Assembly (NCBI GenBank): GCA_038241115.1 | Contig: JBBRGA010000019.1 | Span: 1-33,190 of the forward strand | Reading direction: 5' to 3' | DNA: 33,190 bases | DNA from: JANYJJ01 sp038241115 | Lineage (GTDB): Bacteria; Pseudomonadota; Gammaproteobacteria; Burkholderiales; Burkholderiaceae_C | Shown: positions 1-9,539 of the stretch, one piece after another | Numbering within the stretch: the first letter of the stretch is position 1 | Layout: the number at the start of each line of letters is the position of its first letter | Notes under the pieces: generated by a model | What the model saw: the letters and a program-made list of their open reading frames with translations, nothing else | The model's database searches: none | Told to the model about the DNA's origin: nothing | Translations under genes and position numbers: made by a program

Positions 1-308
1 AAGTGGCCATCCAAGACCAGTTGCTGGGCTTGATGGAAGGCACAACCGTGATCGCGATTGCCCACCGTTTGTCGACCATCGCGCGCATGGACAGGCTCAT
101 CGTGCTGGAGCAGGGCCGCATCGTCGAGCAGGGTACACACGAAGAATTGCTGCGCTTGAACGGCCACTACGCCAAGCTGTGGAGCCACCAGTCGGGCGGG
201 TTCTTGCCGCAAGAAACGCCCAGCGTGGCAGCGTTGCATGACGCGCCGGTCGAAGCGGCGGCGGTGATCGTTTTGGCCGGTGAAGTTCAAGCAGCCCTGC
301 CCACCTGA
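1..308 (+). CDS. ABC transporter ATP-binding protein, C-terminal fragment
   Basis: This is the last ~100 residues of an ABC transporter whose start lies left of the window. The segment IAIAHRLSTI carries the switch (H-loop) histidine, and the following DRLIVLEQGRIVEQGTHEEL is the usual end of the nucleotide-binding domain of fused permease-ATPase exporters of the MsbA/multidrug type. After the conserved 'HYAKLW' region there is an Ala/Val-rich tail of about 40 residues with no recognised domain. The stop is 4 nt before the preferred ATG of the next gene, so the two are probably cotranscribed. Substrate cannot be inferred from this fragment. Being an exporter half-transporter is inference from family resemblance. 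Confidence 0.85.
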   Translation, partial: VAIQDQLLGLMEGTTVIAIAHRLSTIARMDRLIVLEQGRIVEQGTHEELLRLNGHYAKLWSHQSGGFLPQETPSVAALHDAPVEAAAVIVLAGEVQAALPT

Positions 309-312
309 GTTC

Positions 313-2001
313 ATGCTGCGCATCACCGACCTCAAACTGCCGCTGAACCACGACGCCGACGCACTGCGCAGCGCCGTGCTCACGCGTTTGGGCGTACCTG
401 ACAGCGCCCTCTTGTCTTTCAGCGTTTTCAAGCGCAGCTTCGATGCGCGCAAGAAAAGCGCGGTGCAACTCATCTACACGCTCGACTGCCAACTGCAAGA
501 CGAAGCCAGCGTGTTCGCGCGCTTGGCAGGCGACCCGCATATTCGCGCCACGCCCGACACCAGCTACCACTTTGTCGGCCACGCGCCGGCCGACTTTTAC
601 GCCACATCGCCACATCGTGCGCAGCCCCGACCGCTGGTGATCGGCTTCGGCCCTTGCGGCATTTTTGCGGCGCTGGTGTTGGCGCAAATGGGCCTGCGAC
701 CCATCGTGCTGGAGCGCGGCAAAAAAGTCCGCGAGCGCACCAAGGACACCTGGGCTTTGTGGCGGCAAAGCCAGCTCGATCCCGAGTCGAATGTGCAGTT
801 CGGTGAAGGCGGCGCCGGCACGTTTTCTGATGGCAAGTTGTGGAGCCAGATCAGCGACCCGCGACACCTCACTCGCAAAGTGTTGACCGAGTTTGTGAAG
901 GCCGGTGCGCCAGAAGAAATTTTGTTCATTGCCAAACCGCACATCGGCACCTTTCGCTTGGTGGGCGTGGTCGAGAAAATGCGCGCCGAAATTGAAGCGC
1001 TGGGCGGCGAAGTGCGCTTTGGGCAGCGCGTGGTGGACGTCAACATCGAAGCCGGGCAGATGTGCGGCGTGACGCTGCACAGCGGTGAACACATCGCCGC
1101 CAACCACGTGATCGTCGCACTCGGCCACAGCGCGCGTGACACCTTTGCGGTGCTGCATGGGCGCGGCGTTTTCATGGAAGCCAAACCGTTTTCCATCGGC
1201 TTTCGAATTGAGCATCCGCAGGGCCTGATCGACGCAGCGCGCTTCGGGCCGAACGCAGGCAACGCCATCTTGGGCGCGGCCGATTACAAGCTGGTGCATC
1301 ACGCCAAGAACGGACGTTCGGTCTACAGCTTTTGCATGTGCCCCGGCGGCACGGTGGTGGCCGCCACCTCAGAGCCCGGCCGCGTGGTGACCAACGGCAT
1401 GAGCCAGTATTCGCGCAACGAGCGCAACGCCAACGCCGGCATCGTGGTGGGCATCTCACCGCAAGACTATCGGCAAGACGGCTTGACCGAGGGCGCTGTG
1501 AATCCGCTCGACGGCATGGCGTTTCAGCGCTTCTGGGAATCCCGGGCCTATGAGCTGGGCGGCAGCACTTACGAGGCACCGGGGCAATTGGTGGGCGATT
1601 TTCTGGCCGACCGCGCGTCCACCGCACTCGGCGCGGTCGAGCCTTCGTACAAGCCGGGCGTTCACCTCACCAACCTGGGCCAACGTGGCCACGCCAGCCT
1701 GCCTGACTACGCGATCGCAGCCATTCGCGAAGCGCTTCCTGCGTTCGAGCGGCAGATCAAAGGCTTCTCCACGTTCGACGCGGTGCTGACCGGCGTGGAG
1801 ACACGCACCTCATCGCCGCTGCGCATCACCCGCGGGCGCGACTTTCAAAGCCTGAATGTGAAGGGCCTCTACCCAGCCGGCGAAGGTGCGGGCTACGCCG
1901 GCGGGATCATGTCGGCGGGGGTGGACGGGATCGAGGTGGCGGAGGCCTTGGGGCAAGCAATGTTGGCGCGATCGATGTCGGGGTCTGCGATTTCTGCGTG
2001 A
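313..2001 (+). CDS. NAD(P)/FAD-dependent dehydrogenase-like protein (COG2509 type)
   Basis: A 562-residue soluble flavoprotein of the uncharacterised FAD-dependent dehydrogenase family. An N-terminal ~95-residue region (MLRITDLKLPL onward) precedes a Rossmann dinucleotide-binding motif GFGPCG at about residues 111-116, followed by the strand IVLERG. The C-terminal part GLYPAGEGAGYAGGIMSAG is the conserved FAD-contacting end of this family. The GEGGAGTFSDGKL stretch near residue 165 is also typical. I chose the ATG at 313 over the in-frame GTG at 280 because the family begins with MLR[IL]xxLxLPL and because 280 would overlap the ABC gene. Substrate and physiological role are unknown for the family. 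The call is by domain only. Confidence 0.88.
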   Translation: MLRITDLKLPLNHDADALRSAVLTRLGVPDSALLSFSVFKRSFDARKKSAVQLIYTLDCQLQDEASVFARLAGDPHIRATPDTSYHFVGHAPADFYATSPHRAQPRPLVIGFGPCGIFAALVLAQMGLRPIVLERGKKVRERTKDTWALWRQSQLDPESNVQFGEGGAGTFSDGKLWSQISDPRHLTRKVLTEFVKAGAPEEILFIAKPHIGTFRLVGVVEKMRAEIEALGGEVRFGQRVVDVNIEAGQMCGVTLHSGEHIAANHVIVALGHSARDTFAVLHGRGVFMEAKPFSIGFRIEHPQGLIDAARFGPNAGNAILGAADYKLVHHAKNGRSVYSFCMCPGGTVVAATSEPGRVVTNGMSQYSRNERNANAGIVVGISPQDYRQDGLTEGAVNPLDGMAFQRFWESRAYELGGSTYEAPGQLVGDFLADRASTALGAVEPSYKPGVHLTNLGQRGHASLPDYAIAAIREALPAFERQIKGFSTFDAVLTGVETRTSSPLRITRGRDFQSLNVKGLYPAGEGAGYAGGIMSAGVDGIEVAEALGQAMLARSMSGSAISA

Positions 2002-2114
2002 AAGCTGCCTGGAGCTTGCGTTCAACCGCTTGATCTGCGGCGGACTTGGTGACTGCAAAAGTAGCGCATCGCATCAAGCGTCGGAGCTGGAAGCGGTAGC
2101 CCGTGTTCTCGCAA

Positions 2115-3584
<1,470 letters not shown>

Positions 3585-3667
3585 GTTCGGGATCCTGGAA
3601 GGGTGGGGCTGAACTTGAGCCATTCGGCGCGGGCCGAATTCACTTTGTTTTCACCGTGCGTCGCAGC

Positions 3668-4771
3668 TTACGCCGTCAGCGCCAAGCTGAACCCGGCGCG
3701 CGCTCGGCTTGAGGCAGATGAATTTAAAGGGGCCGCCGTGTGCTGCACCGTCATCAACACCAAGCGCTTCAAGCCGCCCCACGCATCTGCGGGCCAGTCG
3801 GGGTGGCGCAAGCCTTTGACCAGCCCGTCGCACACCTGCGCGGCTTGCAGCAAAGCGGCCACGGCGTTGTCGGTGAACAGCGGCACTGCGCGTTCCATCA
3901 GCCGCTCTTTCGCGCCCCAAACGCGCGCTTCGCGCAGCGCCATCGGCAGCGGTCGGCCCGCACCCAGCGCGTCGCGCACGCGCTTCAGGGAGCGTATGTC
4001 TTCACTCAATGTCCAGTGCACCAGCACCGCGGCTTCACCTTCGGCTTGCAGGCCGTCGAGCATGCGCAGCGCGCGCTCCACCTGACCGGCCAGCACAGCC
4101 TCGCCGAGTTTGAACACGTCATAGCGCGCGACGTTGAGCACGGCCGACTCGATTTGCTCGAAGCTCAACTCACCCGCTGGATACAGCAGCCCAAGTTTTT
4201 GGATTTCTTGGTGCGCGGCCAGCAGATTTCCTTCCACACGGTCGGCAAAAAACGCCAGCGTGCGTTGCCCGGCTTCGCCGCCTTGCACGCGTTGTCCTTG
4301 CAGTGCCATGCGCTGGGCTATCCACGGAGGCAACACTTTGCGGTCTATGGGGTCGAACCTGATGGTCATTCCCGCGCCGTCGAACGCGCTGAACCAGCCG
4401 CTTTTTTGCTGCGTGCCGTCCAAGCGCGGCAGCGTCACCAGCGTCACGGTGTCGTCGCTGTTCAAAGCGCAATAACGTTGCAAAGCTTCTGAGCCTTCTT
4501 TGCCGGGCTTGCCAGACGGAATGCGAATTTCGATGATTTGTTTGTCGGCAAACAAGCTCATGGACTGTGATGCGCCGAGCAAGCCGCTCCAGTTGTAGTG
4601 CGCACCGCTGACGGTGTGCACTTGGCGCTCGGTATGGCCGGCGGCGCGCGCTGCAGCGCGGATGGCGTCAGCGGCTTCTTGCACCAGCAGCGGCTCGTCG
4701 CCCCACAGCGTGTAGAGAGGCCGAAGCCCTTTTTGCAAGTGCGCGGAAAGTTGGTCTGAGCGAAGTTGCAT
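3668..4771 (-). CDS. holA: DNA polymerase III subunit delta
   Basis: A 367-residue delta subunit of the clamp loader, which opens the beta clamp for loading on primed DNA. The N-terminus (MQLRSDQLSAHL...LRPLYTLWGDEPLLVQEAADAIRAAA) is the characteristic HolA start, with the degenerate P-loop region and the following beta-clamp contact segment LFADKQIIEIRIPSGKPGK. Length agrees with proteobacterial HolA (~340-370). It is the third gene of leuS-lptE-holA on the minus strand, a conserved betaproteobacterial order. It starts 54 nt after the lptE stop, and that gap is mostly a pentanucleotide repeat. AAGG close before the ATG may act as ribosome-binding site, although its spacing is short. Confidence 0.93.
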   Translation of the reverse strand: MQLRSDQLSAHLQKGLRPLYTLWGDEPLLVQEAADAIRAAARAAGHTERQVHTVSGAHYNWSGLLGASQSMSLFADKQIIEIRIPSGKPGKEGSEALQRYCALNSDDTVTLVTLPRLDGTQQKSGWFSAFDGAGMTIRFDPIDRKVLPPWIAQRMALQGQRVQGGEAGQRTLAFFADRVEGNLLAAHQEIQKLGLLYPAGELSFEQIESAVLNVARYDVFKLGEAVLAGQVERALRMLDGLQAEGEAAVLVHWTLSEDIRSLKRVRDALGAGRPLPMALREARVWGAKERLMERAVPLFTDNAVAALLQAAQVCDGLVKGLRHPDWPADAWGGLKRLVLMTVQHTAAPLNSSASSRARAGFSLALTA

Positions 4772-4780
4772 GGGCCTTGG

Positions 4781-4820
4781 CGTGGCGTGGCGTGATGTGA
4801 TGTGGCGTGGAGTGACGTGG
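4781..4820. repeat. Pentanucleotide tandem repeat (CGTGG-like), lptE-holA gap
   Basis: Eight consecutive 5-bp units follow CGTGG or a close variant: cgtgg, cgtgg, cgtga, tgtga, tgtgg, cgtgg, agtga, cgtgg. They fill most of the 54-nt space between the lptE stop and the holA start. On the transcript this reads as a C/A-rich CCACG-type repeat. The holA start codon follows ten bases after its end. Confidence 0.8.
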
Positions 4821-4825
4821 CCAGG

Positions 4826-5341
4826 TCAGATGAACTGAACGGCCGCCAGACGGCGCATGACCTGCGCCACGATGTCGGTCTGCATGGCGCGAAAGAGCTG
4901 AGCTTCTTCTTGTTCTTTGGCCAGGGCGGCGCTCTCGACGTAACTCAGGTCGCGCTTGAGCGCAATCTCGGTCGGCGCAATCAGCTCTCTGCCGGCCACG
5001 GTGCGAAGCCTGAAATTGAGCGTCGAGTGCAATTGCAATTCACGCACCTGGCCTGCGGCGGTGCTGGCCGCGACGCTTCTGTCGCGTGCGTCGCTCAAGG
5101 CTTCAAACACCACCTGCGCCTTGGCGGCACTGTCCACCACCAGAGTGGTCTGGCTGGCGTTGATGCTGATGACCAGCGCCTCGGCCAGAGGAGAGCGAGG
5201 CTTGAAGCCGACCAGTTGAACCGTGCGAAAGCGCAGCTCTGGCGCTCTGCGCAACTCGAATCCGCAGGCGCTGAGCACCAGTGAAACCGAGAACATCGGG
5301 ACTGATCGCAGCACGCTGCGACGGGTGCGGAACGCCTTCAT
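4826..5341 (-). CDS. lptE: LPS assembly lipoprotein LptE
   Basis: A 171-residue outer-membrane lipoprotein, the plug and partner of LptD in lipopolysaccharide insertion. The N-terminus MKAFRTRR is followed by a hydrophobic segment and a lipobox LVLSAC, giving lipidated Cys26. Then comes CGFELR, very typical of LptE, and an alpha/beta domain of the expected length. I chose the ATG at 5341 because the signal peptide begins exactly there. Its ATG overlaps the leuS TGA (ATGA), so translation is probably coupled to leuS. A longer in-frame reading up to 5563 exists but only repeats leuS DNA in another frame. Recognition rests on the signal peptide, length and the conserved leuS-lptE-holA context. 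Confidence 0.9.
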   Translation of the reverse strand: MKAFRTRRSVLRSVPMFSVSLVLSACGFELRRAPELRFRTVQLVGFKPRSPLAEALVISINASQTTLVVDSAAKAQVVFEALSDARDRSVAASTAAGQVRELQLHSTLNFRLRTVAGRELIAPTEIALKRDLSYVESAALAKEQEEAQLFRAMQTDIVAQVMRRLAAVQFI

Positions 5342-7998
5342 CACACCACCACGTTCACCAAACGGCCCTTGACCACGATCACCCGTTTCACCGCGGCGCC
5401 ATTGGCAAACTTGATGAAATCGGGGTTGGCCAGTGCAGTCGCTTCGATGAACGCCTGATCGGCATTCGCAGGCACCTTGATGGCACCGCGCAGCTTTCCG
5501 TTGACCTGCAACACCAACTCGATTTCGTCCTGCATCAGCGCGGCTTCGTCCACGGCGGGCCAAGGCGCGTCGAGCAAATCACCGTGCGCTGCGGCGTAGC
5601 CCAAGTCGCGCCACAACACCCAGGTGAGGTGCGGGCAGGCCGGGTAAAGCGCGCGCAGCAAGATGCCAAAACTTTCGCGCAGCACCGCGGGCGCTGGTGC
5701 TTTGAAGCCTTCCAGGGCGTTCAACAACTTCATCGCGCCCGAGGCAACGGTGTTGTATTGCATGCGCTCATAGTCGTAGCTGATTTGGCGCAGAACGGTG
5801 TGGACTTCGAGGCGCAATGCCTTCGCTTCGGCCGTCAGCGCTGTGCCTACTGGGCCGGGTGACGAACCTGTCACTGTCATTGAAACCGCCAGCGACTCCA
5901 CATTCTTAGCGGCAAACGCCCAGACGCGCCGCAAGAAGCGGTTGGCCCCTTCCACACCCGCGTCGTTCCACTCCAGCGTTTGCTCGGGCGGCGACGCGAA
6001 CATCACAAACAGGCGGGCGGTGTCGGCGCCAAACTTGTCGATCAGGGCCTGCGGATCGACGCCGTTGTTTTTGCTTTTGCTCATGGTGCCGACGCCTTCG
6101 TAGGCTACCGTGGAGCCGTCGCTCTTCAGCGTCGCACCGCTGACTTTGCCGGCCGCGTCCAACGTGTCGGTCACATCAGACGGCCAGAAATACTCCACGC
6201 CGCCCTGCGCGGTTTTGCGGGAGTAAATGTGGTTGAGCACCATGCCCTGTGTGAGCAACTGCGTGAACGGCTCGTCGACCTTCACCAGCTTGAGGTCGCG
6301 CATCACCTTGGTCCAAAAGCGCGCGTACAGCAAATGAAGAATGGCGTGCTCGATGCCGCCGATGTACTGGTCCATCGGCATCCAGTAGTCGGCCCCGGCA
6401 CCGACCATGGCCTCGCTGTTTTTCGGGTCGCAGTAGCGCATGAAGTACCACGAGCTGTCGACGAAGGTGTCCATGGTGTCGGTTTCGCGGCGCGAGGCTT
6501 GGCCGCAAATGGGACACGGCGCGTTCACGAAAGCGGCGTGCGTGGCCAGCGGGTTGCCCGATCCGTCCGGGATCAAATGCTCGGGCAGCACCACTGGCAG
6601 GTCTTTTTCCGGAACCGGCACTGCGCCGTGTTCGGGGCAATGAATGATGGGTATCGGCGTGCCCCAATAGCGTTGGCGGCTGATGCCCCAGTCGCGCAAA
6701 CGCCAGGTGGTTTTGCGTTCGCCCAAACCTTTGTGCTCCAGCGCAGCGGCCACGGCCGCCACTGCCGCCTTGAAATTCAAGCCGCTGAACAGGTCGGAAT
6801 TGATGGTGACGCCGCGCTGTTTGTCGCCATACCAATCTTGCCAATGGTCGTAGCTGAAGTGCGGCGCGTCGTCTACTTGCACCACTTGCAGCATGTCGAT
6901 GTCGTATTTTTTGGCGAAGGCAAAATCACGCTCATCGTGTGCCGGCACGCCCATCACCGCGCCGTCACCGTAGCTCATGAGCACGTAATTACCCACCCAG
7001 ACCTCTACCGCTTTGTGGGTCAACGGATGGCTGACCATGAGCCCCGTGCACACGCCTTTCTTCTCTTGCGTGGCCAACTCGGCCTCCGTGGTGCCACCGG
7101 CTTTGCATTCTTCGATGAAGGCCGCCACTGCAGCGTTGCTGCGGGCAGCATGCACCGCCAAGGGATGCTCCGGTGCCACTGCGCAGAACGTCACGCCCAT
7201 GATCGTGTCTACACGCGTGGTGAACACGTAAAGCTTGCCGTCTTGAACCAACTTGCCGTCGGCACCTGCGATGGCGTGTGCAATCGTGTGAGTGAAAGCA
7301 AAGCGCACGCCTTCGCTCTTGCCCAGCCAGTTTTCTTGCATCAGCTTCACGCGCTCGGGCCACCCCGCCAAGTGGTGTTGCACATGGTCCAGCAGCTCGG
7401 GCGCGTACCTGGTGATGTTGAGGTAGTAGCCCGGAATCTCGCGCTTTTCCACGAGCGCGCCGCTGCGCCAACCGTGGCCGTCTATGACTTGTTCATTGGC
7501 CAGCACCGTCATGTCCACGGGATCCCAATTGACGACCTGGGTGCGGCGCTCGGCAATGCCCGCGTCGAGCATTTTCAAGAACAACCACTGGTTCCAGCGG
7601 TAGTAGTCGGGCGAGCAGGTGGTGACTTCACGGCTCCAGTCAATGGCCAAGCCCATGGCCTGCATCTGCGCCTTCATGTGGGCGATGTTGTCGCGCGTCC
7701 ATTGAGCGGGCGACACCTTGTTTTTCATAGCGGCGTTTTCGGCCGGCAAACCGAATGCGTCCCAACCCATGGGCATCAGCACGTTCATGCCCTTCATGCG
7801 CAACTGGCGCGCCAGCATGTCGTTGATGGTGTAGTTGCGCACATGGCCCATGTGCAACTTGCCGCTGGGATACGGCAGCATGGAGCAGGCATAAAACTTC
7901 GGGCGGCTGCGGTCTTCGGTGACGCGGTAGGCATCGGCGGCAGTCCACGCGGCTTGTGCATCGCGCTCGATGTCGTTGGGTTTGAAGTCTGGATTCAT
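5341..7998 (-). CDS. leuS: Leucine--tRNA ligase
   Basis: An 885-residue class I aminoacyl-tRNA synthetase that charges tRNA-Leu. The N-terminal catalytic domain has the HIGH-type signature HMGH at residues 49-52 (PYPSGKLHMGHVRNY). The editing (CP1) domain contains the TRVDTIMG segment with its conserved Thr-rich edit site. A Zn-like CPICG motif follows, and the second catalytic signature MSKSK is at about residues 639-643. The anticodon-binding domain ends with VNGKLRG and VKGRLVNVVV, as in bacterial LeuS. Length is normal. It is the first gene of the leuS-lptE-holA unit, and a good -10 hexamer lies 57 nt before its ATG. Confidence 0.98.
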   Translation of the reverse strand: MNPDFKPNDIERDAQAAWTAADAYRVTEDRSRPKFYACSMLPYPSGKLHMGHVRNYTINDMLARQLRMKGMNVLMPMGWDAFGLPAENAAMKNKVSPAQWTRDNIAHMKAQMQAMGLAIDWSREVTTCSPDYYRWNQWLFLKMLDAGIAERRTQVVNWDPVDMTVLANEQVIDGHGWRSGALVEKREIPGYYLNITRYAPELLDHVQHHLAGWPERVKLMQENWLGKSEGVRFAFTHTIAHAIAGADGKLVQDGKLYVFTTRVDTIMGVTFCAVAPEHPLAVHAARSNAAVAAFIEECKAGGTTEAELATQEKKGVCTGLMVSHPLTHKAVEVWVGNYVLMSYGDGAVMGVPAHDERDFAFAKKYDIDMLQVVQVDDAPHFSYDHWQDWYGDKQRGVTINSDLFSGLNFKAAVAAVAAALEHKGLGERKTTWRLRDWGISRQRYWGTPIPIIHCPEHGAVPVPEKDLPVVLPEHLIPDGSGNPLATHAAFVNAPCPICGQASRRETDTMDTFVDSSWYFMRYCDPKNSEAMVGAGADYWMPMDQYIGGIEHAILHLLYARFWTKVMRDLKLVKVDEPFTQLLTQGMVLNHIYSRKTAQGGVEYFWPSDVTDTLDAAGKVSGATLKSDGSTVAYEGVGTMSKSKNNGVDPQALIDKFGADTARLFVMFASPPEQTLEWNDAGVEGANRFLRRVWAFAAKNVESLAVSMTVTGSSPGPVGTALTAEAKALRLEVHTVLRQISYDYERMQYNTVASGAMKLLNALEGFKAPAPAVLRESFGILLRALYPACPHLTWVLWRDLGYAAAHGDLLDAPWPAVDEAALMQDEIELVLQVNGKLRGAIKVPANADQAFIEATALANPDFIKFANGAAVKRVIVVKGRLVNVVV

Positions 7999-8054
7999 GA
8001 GGTGGGCCGGCGCCTTGCACTCGCGATATTGCGGTGCACAAGACTTGCACTTCG

Positions 8055-8060
8055 ATTATA
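8055..8060 (-). promoter_or_regulatory. Predicted -10 element for leuS-lptE-holA
   Basis: On the minus strand the hexamer TATAAT, a perfect sigma-70 -10 box, lies 57 nt upstream of the leuS ATG in the 205-nt divergent gap with the ligase gene. No good -35 box is seen 16-18 nt before it. The 12-nt string ACTTCCTATAAT is shared exactly with the region upstream of ptsN. Confidence 0.5.
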
Positions 8061-8203
8061 GGAAGTGACCACGCGATACAGCGCCTATTCAGGGCCCGTA
8101 CCAAACGCCCATCCCCTCTTTTGGGGGCGCGCTTAGAGGTGCTGGAAAAGAGCCTAACGGAGCCACATCATGTCCCTGATCAACAACCACTGGAGAACGT
8201 TTC

Positions 8204-9064
8204 ATGCTTCTGACGCGACGCATTTTTTTGACTTGGGCCGCAGCGACAACGGCCTGCCCGTTGGCGCTGCAAGCGGCCGAGACTTCAACCTCGACCCAGC
8301 CCATCCTGCTGGCCGGTGTGTACGCCGATCACATCGATGCGACTTTGTATTTGGCGAGCGAAAAGTACGACGGTGTGCGCGCGCTGTGGGACGGCAAGCA
8401 GCTTCGCTTTCGCAGCGGGCGGACGATTGCTGCACCCACCTGGTTCACCACCCGCCTGCCTGCTGTGCCGATGGACGGTGAGCTGTGGCTGGGTCGGGGC
8501 CGCTTTGATTTGTTGTCGGGCATTGTCCGCAGCAGGGTGCCGAATGACGACGATTGGAAGCAGGTCAATTACATGGTCTTTGAGCTGCCGTCGGGCACAG
8601 TCCCCTTCATTCAACGGGCCGCGCAACTGCGCGAATGGGTGAAACGATCTGCCTGGTCGCAGCTTCAATTCGTGGCGCAGGAAGCGGTGGCAAGCCGTGC
8701 CGATTTGGAGCGCCGCTTGAAGCAGGTCACGGCAGGCGGCGGCGAAGGCTTGGTGCTGCACTTGGCGTCCAGCCTGGTGACTTCGGGGCGCAGCGAAGTG
8801 CTGCTGAAAATGAAGCCTCACCAAGACGCTGAAGCCACTGTGATCAGCCACCGCGCGGGGCAAGGCAAGTACGCCGGCCAATTGGGCGCGCTGCAGGTGC
8901 AAACGCCGCAAGGCCAGCGCTTCTTCTTGGGCAGTGGTTTGAGCGACGAGGACAGACGCAGCCCGCCGCCGCTGGGCAGCAGCGTGACCTACCGATACCG
9001 CGACATCACGCCGCAGGGCCTACCCAGGTTTGCGACGTTCCTGCGTGTGCATCACGGCGTGTGA
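8204..9064 (+). CDS. ligE: Exported ATP-dependent DNA ligase (LigE type)
   Basis: A 286-residue minimal ATP-dependent DNA ligase with only adenylation and OB domains. Ligase motifs: EKYDGVRA (motif I, nucleophilic Lys54), MDGELW (motif III), YMVFELP near residues 123-129 (motif IIIa-like), EGLVLH (motif IV) and LLKMKP (motif V). The OB fold covers the rest. The N-terminus contains TRRIFLT, fitting the twin-arginine consensus [S/T]RRxFLx. A hydrophobic stretch and an ALQAAE-type cleavage site follow, so export to the periplasm is predicted. Known Lig E enzymes of Neisseria, Haemophilus and relatives are periplasmic and have been linked to uptake DNA or extracellular DNA. GGAG 8 nt before the ATG supports this start. 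It stands alone between leuS and the exbB/exbD operon. Confidence 0.9.
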   Translation: MLLTRRIFLTWAAATTACPLALQAAETSTSTQPILLAGVYADHIDATLYLASEKYDGVRALWDGKQLRFRSGRTIAAPTWFTTRLPAVPMDGELWLGRGRFDLLSGIVRSRVPNDDDWKQVNYMVFELPSGTVPFIQRAAQLREWVKRSAWSQLQFVAQEAVASRADLERRLKQVTAGGGEGLVLHLASSLVTSGRSEVLLKMKPHQDAEATVISHRAGQGKYAGQLGALQVQTPQGQRFFLGSGLSDEDRRSPPPLGSSVTYRYRDITPQGLPRFATFLRVHHGV

Positions 9065-9093
9065 GGCTGGCAAGCAAGGCGACACGCTCCGTT

Positions 9094-9534
9094 TCAGGGC
9101 CTGGCGTTTGCGCCAGCCTCAACAGGCGCTTCCGCCACGAAACCTATGCGACTCAAGCCGGCTTTTTGCACCATGCCAATCAACTCGGCCACGCGCCCGT
9201 AGGGCACGGTCTTGTCGGCGCGCAGCTGTACTTCGGTTTGCGGATTTTTTCGTGCCACCTCCAGCACGCGCTGCGCGAAGGCCGCGGCGTCCAGCGCGTC
9301 CTCACCCACGTAAAACTGGCCCGTGGGAGTGATGGCCACGCTGATGAACTGCGGCGCGTCGCTGGGTTGCGCAGCGTCGGTTTTTGGCAGATCGAGCTTC
9401 AGGCTGCTGGTCATCAGCGGCGCGGTGATCATGAAAATCACCAACAACACCAACATCACATCGATCAACGGTGTCATGTTGATGTCGCTCATCGGCGCTG
9501 GCCGATGGGTGCGTTCGAGGCGACCGAAAGCCAT
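9094..9534 (-). CDS. ExbD/TolR family biopolymer transport protein
   Basis: A 146-residue inner-membrane protein with one N-terminal transmembrane helix and a periplasmic domain. The segment SDINMTPLIDVMLVLLVIFMITAP includes the membrane aspartate (Asp25) that carries protons in ExbD/TolR. The C-terminal periplasmic part (VQLRADKTVPYGRVAELIGMVQKAGLSRIGFVAE) is the classic family fold. It starts 5 nt after the stop of the ExbB/TolQ-like gene and surely works with it. No TonB, TolA, TolB or Pal gene is adjacent, so sequence alone does not decide between a Tol and an Exb role. Confidence 0.92.
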   Translation of the reverse strand: MAFGRLERTHRPAPMSDINMTPLIDVMLVLLVIFMITAPLMTSSLKLDLPKTDAAQPSDAPQFISVAITPTGQFYVGEDALDAAAFAQRVLEVARKNPQTEVQLRADKTVPYGRVAELIGMVQKAGLSRIGFVAEAPVEAGANARP

Positions 9535-9539
9535 GGTGC

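Noticed and set aside
97..1302. A 401-residue minus-strand frame opposite the FAD protein
   Set aside because: It is a shadow of the flavoprotein, with His/Arg/Ala bias and no domain.
5980..8061. A 693-residue open frame on the plus strand opposite leuS
   Set aside because: It lies antisense to the intact, fully recognisable leuS and has a His/Ala/Val-rich composition typical of GC-rich shadow frames, with no motif.
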